Shown here in pieces: positions 5,030-5,933 of a DNA stretch of 5,933 nucleotides. Position 1 is the first letter of the stretch. Each line of letters begins with the position of its first letter. The DNA is taken from assembly GCA_001789355.1 (NCBI GenBank), contig MFZI01000005.1, positions 1 through 5,933 of the forward strand. Reading direction: 5' to 3'. The stretch is from Candidatus Roizmanbacteria bacterium RIFCSPHIGHO2_01_FULL_39_8. GTDB lineage: Bacteria; Patescibacteriota; Microgenomatia; UBA1406; GWC2-37-13. The position numbers were made by a program, and so were the translations under genes. The notes under the pieces are model-generated. The model did no database searches. It was not told the origin of the DNA and saw nothing but the letters and a program-made list of their open reading frames with translations.

Positions 5030-5933
5030 ATGAATAGCTTGGTAAAACATGGATCGATAGGGCTTTCAAAAAACAAAAAGTATCTCGAGCATGAGGACGG
5101 AACACCTTTTTTCTGGCTGGCTGATACGTGGTGGTACGGTATGACAGGAAGATCAAAATGGGAGGACTTTAAAGGCTTGGTAGCCGATAGGAAGAAAAAG
5201 GGTTTCAACGTTATCCAGACTGTTGTAGGCGTGCCGCCGGAGATTGATATAAACTCTTCGCATGCGGAGAATTCTGGAGGATTGCCTTTTTCCCAACAAA
5301 AAGAGATCAATTTAAAATATTTCTCTGAAGTTGATAGAAAAATCAAATATTTAGTTGATAACGGTTTTGTCCCTTGCATTTTTGCTGCGTGGGGACATCA
5401 TATAGATATATTGGGAGTAGATTTAATTAAAAAATGGTGGGGTGAGGTTGTAAAGCGCTATGCAAAATATCCGGTTGTTTGGTGCCTGACAGGAGAAGCA
5501 GATATTTTCCCTCCTTCTTATTCTTCGCAAGATTCGCTGGTGAAAAAGGTTCTTTCCTATTTTCCAAACCATTTGAAGCAGTTGCTTTTGTCATTTCGAG
5601 TGTTAGCGAGAATTCTAGCGAAGCGTAATTTACGTCCCGCCGAAGGCGGGACTAGATTTCTCAGTCGTTTACACTCCTTCGAAATGACACCTACTGTAGG
5701 CTTAAAATTAATTAATCGTCTGAAGAAATGGGATGAGGTTGCCAGATACATCAAAAAAATTGATAAATATAAAAGATTGCTGACGGTTCATATACATTCA
5801 AGGACTACGGCTGCCGAATTATTCGGAAATCCGTCATGGCTTGATATTGATTCCATCCAATCAGGCCACTCGAAAGACAGTTTAAACTTTATGACTGCAG
5901 CGATTAGAAAAGCTGCAAAAAATAAAAGGCCAA
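5030..5933 (+). CDS. DUF4038/apiosidase-like glycoside hydrolase, 3' end beyond the window
   Basis: The frame is open for 301 codons from ATG 5030 to the window edge with no stop. The N-terminal part, GTPFFWLADTWWYG (residues 24-37), then KKGFNVIQTVVG (about 56-67), AAWGHH (119-124), WWGEVVKRYAKYPVVWCLTGEAD (136-158) and WDEVARYIKKID (234-245), follows the order of the DUF4038 (PF13204) TIM-barrel family related to GH140 apiosidases. Glu156 in TGEAD is a candidate catalytic acid. No signal peptide is seen, so it probably works in the cytosol on an imported or internal oligosaccharide. A palindromic repeat (5589-5689) is embedded in frame and supplies about residues 188-220, in the linker between the TGEAD strand and the WDEVARY helix, which is shorter in relatives as I recall them. 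Family members usually exceed 400 residues, so the C-terminus is missing here because of the window end. The substrate is not predictable. Confidence 0.8.
   Translation, partial: MNSLVKHGSIGLSKNKKYLEHEDGTPFFWLADTWWYGMTGRSKWEDFKGLVADRKKKGFNVIQTVVGVPPEIDINSSHAENSGGLPFSQQKEINLKYFSEVDRKIKYLVDNGFVPCIFAAWGHHIDILGVDLIKKWWGEVVKRYAKYPVVWCLTGEADIFPPSYSSQDSLVKKVLSYFPNHLKQLLLSFRVLARILAKRNLRPAEGGTRFLSRLHSFEMTPTVGLKLINRLKKWDEVARYIKKIDKYKRLLTVHIHSRTTAAELFGNPSWLDIDSIQSGHSKDSLNFMTAAIRKAAKNKRP
5589..5689. repeat. In-frame palindromic element inside the DUF4038 gene, 101 bp
   Basis: Perfect 11-nt terminal inverted repeats, TGTCATTTCGA (5589-5599) and TCGAAATGACA (5679-5689), flank a central hairpin of 8 pairs, GTCCCGCC (5634-5641) and GGCGGGAC (5645-5652), with loop GAA. 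The ends belong to the same class as those of the 261-358 element. The host reading frame passes straight through, encoding a basic stretch that includes RVLARILAKRN and PAEGGTRFLSRL, which do not look like the rest of the enzyme. The situation resembles Rickettsia palindromic elements, which also sit in frame in genes, although no sequence relation to those is claimed. Confidence 0.85.

Noticed and set aside
4960..5379. Long minus-strand open frame opposite the start of the DUF4038 gene
   Set aside because: It lies antisense to a well-supported conserved gene with a strong ribosome binding site, its product matches no family I know, and it has no promoter or ribosome binding site of its own.
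5557..5754. Minus-strand open frame covering the embedded palindromic element
   Set aside because: It exists because the element is palindromic and open on both strands; the plus-strand frame continues conserved blocks on both sides while this one does not.

Overview
The window looks like an uncultured bacterium from a candidate phylum. The support is moderate to low G+C, tightly packed or overlapping genes with mostly weak ribosome binding sites, many HEPN/MNT toxin-antitoxin-type genes, and dispersed palindromic elements with GTCATTGCGAG-like ends. Patescibacteria/CPR or a similar lineage would fit, but nothing here fixes the taxon. There is no rRNA, tRNA or CRISPR array.

Layout. Positions 2-242 hold the 3' end of an unrecognised gene, apparently interrupted by a stop or frameshift. 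A cloverleaf-like palindromic element (261-358) follows. A plus-strand cluster then runs from 401 to 3380: a Rossmann-fold/SAF-domain NAD(P)-dependent oxidoreductase (COG4091, DXR-like/homoserine-dehydrogenase-like), an MNT nucleotidyltransferase, a COG2250-type HEPN protein and a Gfo/Idh/MocA sugar-type dehydrogenase. They are separated by 7 nt or overlap. A minus-strand cluster meets this one tail to tail with only 2 nt between stop codons. In transcription order it holds a PIG-L-type deacetylase (4856-4068), a second MNT (4065-3772) and an HI0074/HepT-type HEPN protein (3772-3383). A short divergent intergenic region (4857-5029) contains a perfect 12-nt palindrome that gives a TATAAT box on both strands. 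It precedes a DUF4038/apiosidase-like glycoside hydrolase gene (5030 onward) that runs off the window and is not closed by a stop.

How the parts fit. The oxidoreductases, the deacetylase and the putative glycosidase suggest carbohydrate metabolism or modification, with no defined pathway. Two HEPN/MNT pairs of different subfamilies are threaded into these operons, each directly behind a metabolic gene and ordered MNT then HEPN. The second pair keeps the GSX10DXD and RX4HXY signatures of the MntA/HepT type, in which the MNT protein AMPylates the HEPN ribonuclease. The first pair keeps the MNT motif, but its HEPN lacks an RX4-6H motif.

The most striking signals are repeats that sit inside genes without breaking them. 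A 101-bp palindromic element lies in frame within the DUF4038 gene and adds about 33 residues. A heptamer array of exactly 36 nt lies in frame within the PIG-L gene and adds 12 residues.
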